This document shows, piece after piece, positions 6,111 to 6,986 of a stretch of 6,986 nt of DNA. A program made the position numbers and the translations under genes. This DNA is from an uncultured Clostridia bacterium (GTDB lineage: Bacteria; Bacillota; Clostridia; TANB77; CAG-508). The stretch covers positions 1 to 6,986 of the forward strand of contig CAOPQH010000073.1 of assembly GCA_948505485.1 (NCBI GenBank). The letters run 5' to 3'. Numbering within the stretch: position 1 is the first letter of the stretch; each line of letters starts with the position of its first letter. The notes under the pieces are model-generated. The model had not been told where the DNA came from, did not search any database, and saw only the letters and a list, made by a program, of their open reading frames with translations.

Positions 6111-6150
6111 AAAAAAAGAGAGACTTTGAAATTTCAAGGTCTCTCTTTTA
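6111..6150 (+). terminator. Rho-independent terminator after target gene 1 (bidirectional)
   Basis: Arms AAAGAGAGAC (6115-6124) and GTCTCTCTTT (6139-6148) pair perfectly. The stem continues inward through a G-T wobble to TTGAA/TTCAA, leaving a tiny loop. The right arm ends in TTTT, and an A-run before the left arm would give a U-tract on the other strand too. Confidence 0.88.
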
Positions 6151-6178
6151 ATTATGCTAAATATAAAGTTGCTTTAAA

Positions 6179-6331
6179 ATGAATAATAAAAATAATGAGT
6201 TAATTATAATTGTTAAAATAGAAAAATATATAGAATATATGCTTACAATATTATTTAAACTTCCATTAACAGAAAAGTTCAGTATATTAACTGAAGTAAA
6301 AACAAGTATGTATGAAATATTGTTAATATAA
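6179..6331 (+). pseudogene. Truncated avd-like fragment (DGR accessory four-helix-bundle protein)
   Basis: A 50-codon frame begins MNNKNNELIIIVKIEKY and includes IEYMLTILFKLPLTEKFSI and KTSMYEILLI before TAA. The pattern KIEKYIEYML..KLP.TEKF....E.K.SMY resembles the first two helices of Avd-type four-helix-bundle proteins, which bind the DGR reverse transcriptase. Full-length Avd is around 120 aa. Past the stop, the same frame gives NVVF and another TAA, reminiscent of the expected continuation but broken. There is no good ribosome binding site and an in-frame stop lies at 6164. The position after a target gene fits the common target-avd-TR-RT order. Identification is from memory of the family pattern; it could also be an unrelated small peptide or non-coding AT-rich sequence. 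Confidence 0.5.
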
Positions 6332-6349
6332 AATGTGGTGTTCTAACAC

Positions 6350-6375
6350 AAAGTTTATGCGATGGCATAAGTTTT
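6350..6375 (+). other. Hairpin upstream of target 2 promoter
   Basis: TTATGC/GCATAA with loop GATG (6355-6370), extended outward by two G-T wobbles and three A-T pairs, ending in TTTT. A sequence-related but less perfect hairpin lies at about 5161-5187 before target 1. It may be a weak terminator insulating the target promoter. The rest of 6150-6376 holds only the avd-like remnant. Confidence 0.35.
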
Positions 6376-6380
6376 AAAAT

Positions 6381-6409
6381 TTGCAAAAAATGTAAAAATA
6401 TGTTATTAT
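6381..6409 (+). promoter_or_regulatory. Promoter of DGR target gene 2
   Basis: Exact copy of the target 1 promoter: TTGCAA (6381-6386), 17-base spacer with TGT at its end, and TATTAT (6404-6409). The two target genes should therefore be co-regulated but separately transcribed, since a terminator lies between them. Confidence 0.6.
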
Positions 6410-6418
6410 TTTTAGCAT

Positions 6419-6434
6419 AATAGCTAAAGCTATT
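6419..6434. promoter_or_regulatory. 16-bp palindrome, second copy
   Basis: Same AATAGCTAAAGCTATT palindrome as at 5230-5245, at the same distance from the -10 element of target gene 2. Confidence 0.4.
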
Positions 6435-6462
6435 GTTTGAAGTTAATTATGTACTACTACAT

Positions 6463-6471
6463 AAAGGAGGT
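6463..6471 (+). promoter_or_regulatory. Ribosome binding site of target gene 2
   Basis: AAAGGAGGT eight bases before ATG 6480, identical to that of target gene 1; it supports the chosen start. Confidence 0.8.
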
Positions 6472-6479
6472 ATAGCAAA

Positions 6480-6986
6480 ATGAAAAAACAGTACGAAGAA
6501 CACTACGAAGAACACTACATTGAAATTAAATGTGGTAGAATGATAATTGAAATTGAAGGTGATTTTATTATCACCAAAAAAGAAAACGGGGAAGTTGTAA
6601 CATTACCCGTACAAATGAAAAATAAAAAAGTACCATACTTTTTTAAAATGACCTCTGAAAAGAGGAAAAAAGTAAAAAGGTGGTTAAATAATGAAAAGAA
6701 GGAACTGTCTCACAAAACAGACAGAGAAAAGACCTTTTTGGAAACCTTAGAAGAAGGTCTCAAATCTGTCAAATACGAGTATAGAATCTCGACAATCGAG
6801 CCTACGATGAACAAAAAAACTGAAAAAATTGAGTTCGTTAAAGGCGCAGAGGTTGCAAAAAGCTACAGCTGTCATAAGTGGAAGAGGTTTTCTGAAGACT
6901 TCATGCCGGAAAGAGGCTCCAGATTAGCAAATCTGTATGAGTTGTTCATATGGTATGCATGGCGGATAGTCAAAGGCTATTGGACA
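6480..6986 (+). CDS. Second DGR target gene, 3' end outside the window
   Basis: Open for 169 codons from ATG 6480 to the window edge with no stop. The first ~75 residues equal those of target gene 1. The middle differs at scattered residues (for example EKTFLETLEEG against EKKFLGTLEEG, and VAKSYSCHKWKRFSEDF against VARKYTCEQWKKFAEEF), with many synonymous changes. The last residues, NLYELFIWYAWRIVKGYWT, return to near identity. It has its own promoter and ribosome binding site. The lectin-like C-terminus and its variable region should lie just past the edge; comparing that VR with the template at 2824-2978 would show whether this copy is the better match. The middle's synonymous divergence indicates an older paralogue homogenised at its ends, not a simple recent duplicate. 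Confidence 0.85.
   Translation, partial: MKKQYEEHYEEHYIEIKCGRMIIEIEGDFIITKKENGEVVTLPVQMKNKKVPYFFKMTSEKRKKVKRWLNNEKKELSHKTDREKTFLETLEEGLKSVKYEYRISTIEPTMNKKTEKIEFVKGAEVAKSYSCHKWKRFSEDFMPERGSRLANLYELFIWYAWRIVKGYWT

Larger units (their letters stand above)
6377..6703 (+). repeat. 327-bp perfect direct repeat, copy 2
   Basis: Identical to 5188-5514. Downstream, 6704-6931 is only roughly 80% identical to 5515-5742 by eye, then identity is perfect again over 6932-6986 (5743-5797) up to the window edge, giving a mosaic pattern. Confidence 0.95.

Overview
The window is very AT-rich, uses the standard genetic code (TGG for Trp where I checked) and has strong AGGAGG-type ribosome binding sites. Together with an scpB gene, this suggests a low-GC member of the Bacillota, most likely a gut-type clostridium. 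This is inferred from composition and gene content, not from a database match.

The centre of interest is a dispersed, partly decayed diversity-generating retroelement (DGR). On the plus strand, 5291-6076 encodes a 261-aa target protein whose last ~52 residues form a C-type-lectin-like variable region (VR, 5911-6066). A 155-nt non-coding, Asn-codon-rich near-copy of that VR lies about 2.9 kb away on the minus strand (2824-2978), between proS and a helicase gene. Where the two copies differ in the variable core, most differences fall on adenines of the 2824-2978 copy, as expected of a template repeat (TR). An adenine-free 3' end (IMH-like) and a short-loop hairpin just past the VR complete the DGR signature. 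A second target gene starts at 6480 and runs off the window. It shares 327 identical bases with the first gene (promoter, leader and N-terminus). Between the two targets lies a 50-codon fragment resembling the start of the DGR accessory protein Avd. No reverse transcriptase is encoded in the window.

Layout. 47-2551 (minus): an 834-aa SF2 helicase with a helicase-associated domain, a sigma-70 region-4-like helix-turn-helix and a short RNA polymerase alpha-CTD-like tail. 2552-2823: helicase promoter and leader. 2824-2978 (minus): TR. 3020-4306 (minus): a short prolyl-tRNA synthetase without the usual editing insertion. 4308-4955 (minus): scpB, one base from proS and forming an operon with it. 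4956-5290: divergent promoter region. 5291-6076 (plus): target gene 1. 6077-6479: hairpin, bidirectional terminator, avd-like remnant and promoter of target 2. 6480-6986 (plus): target gene 2, partial.

How the parts may work together (inference): RNA containing the TR, possibly read through from scpB-proS or made from its own weak promoter, would be copied by a reverse transcriptase encoded elsewhere with random incorporation opposite adenines. The cDNA would then rewrite the VR of the target genes. Non-adenine differences and a one-base indel between TR and VR mean this TR may instead be a drifted or superseded copy, with the active TR and RT beyond the right edge.
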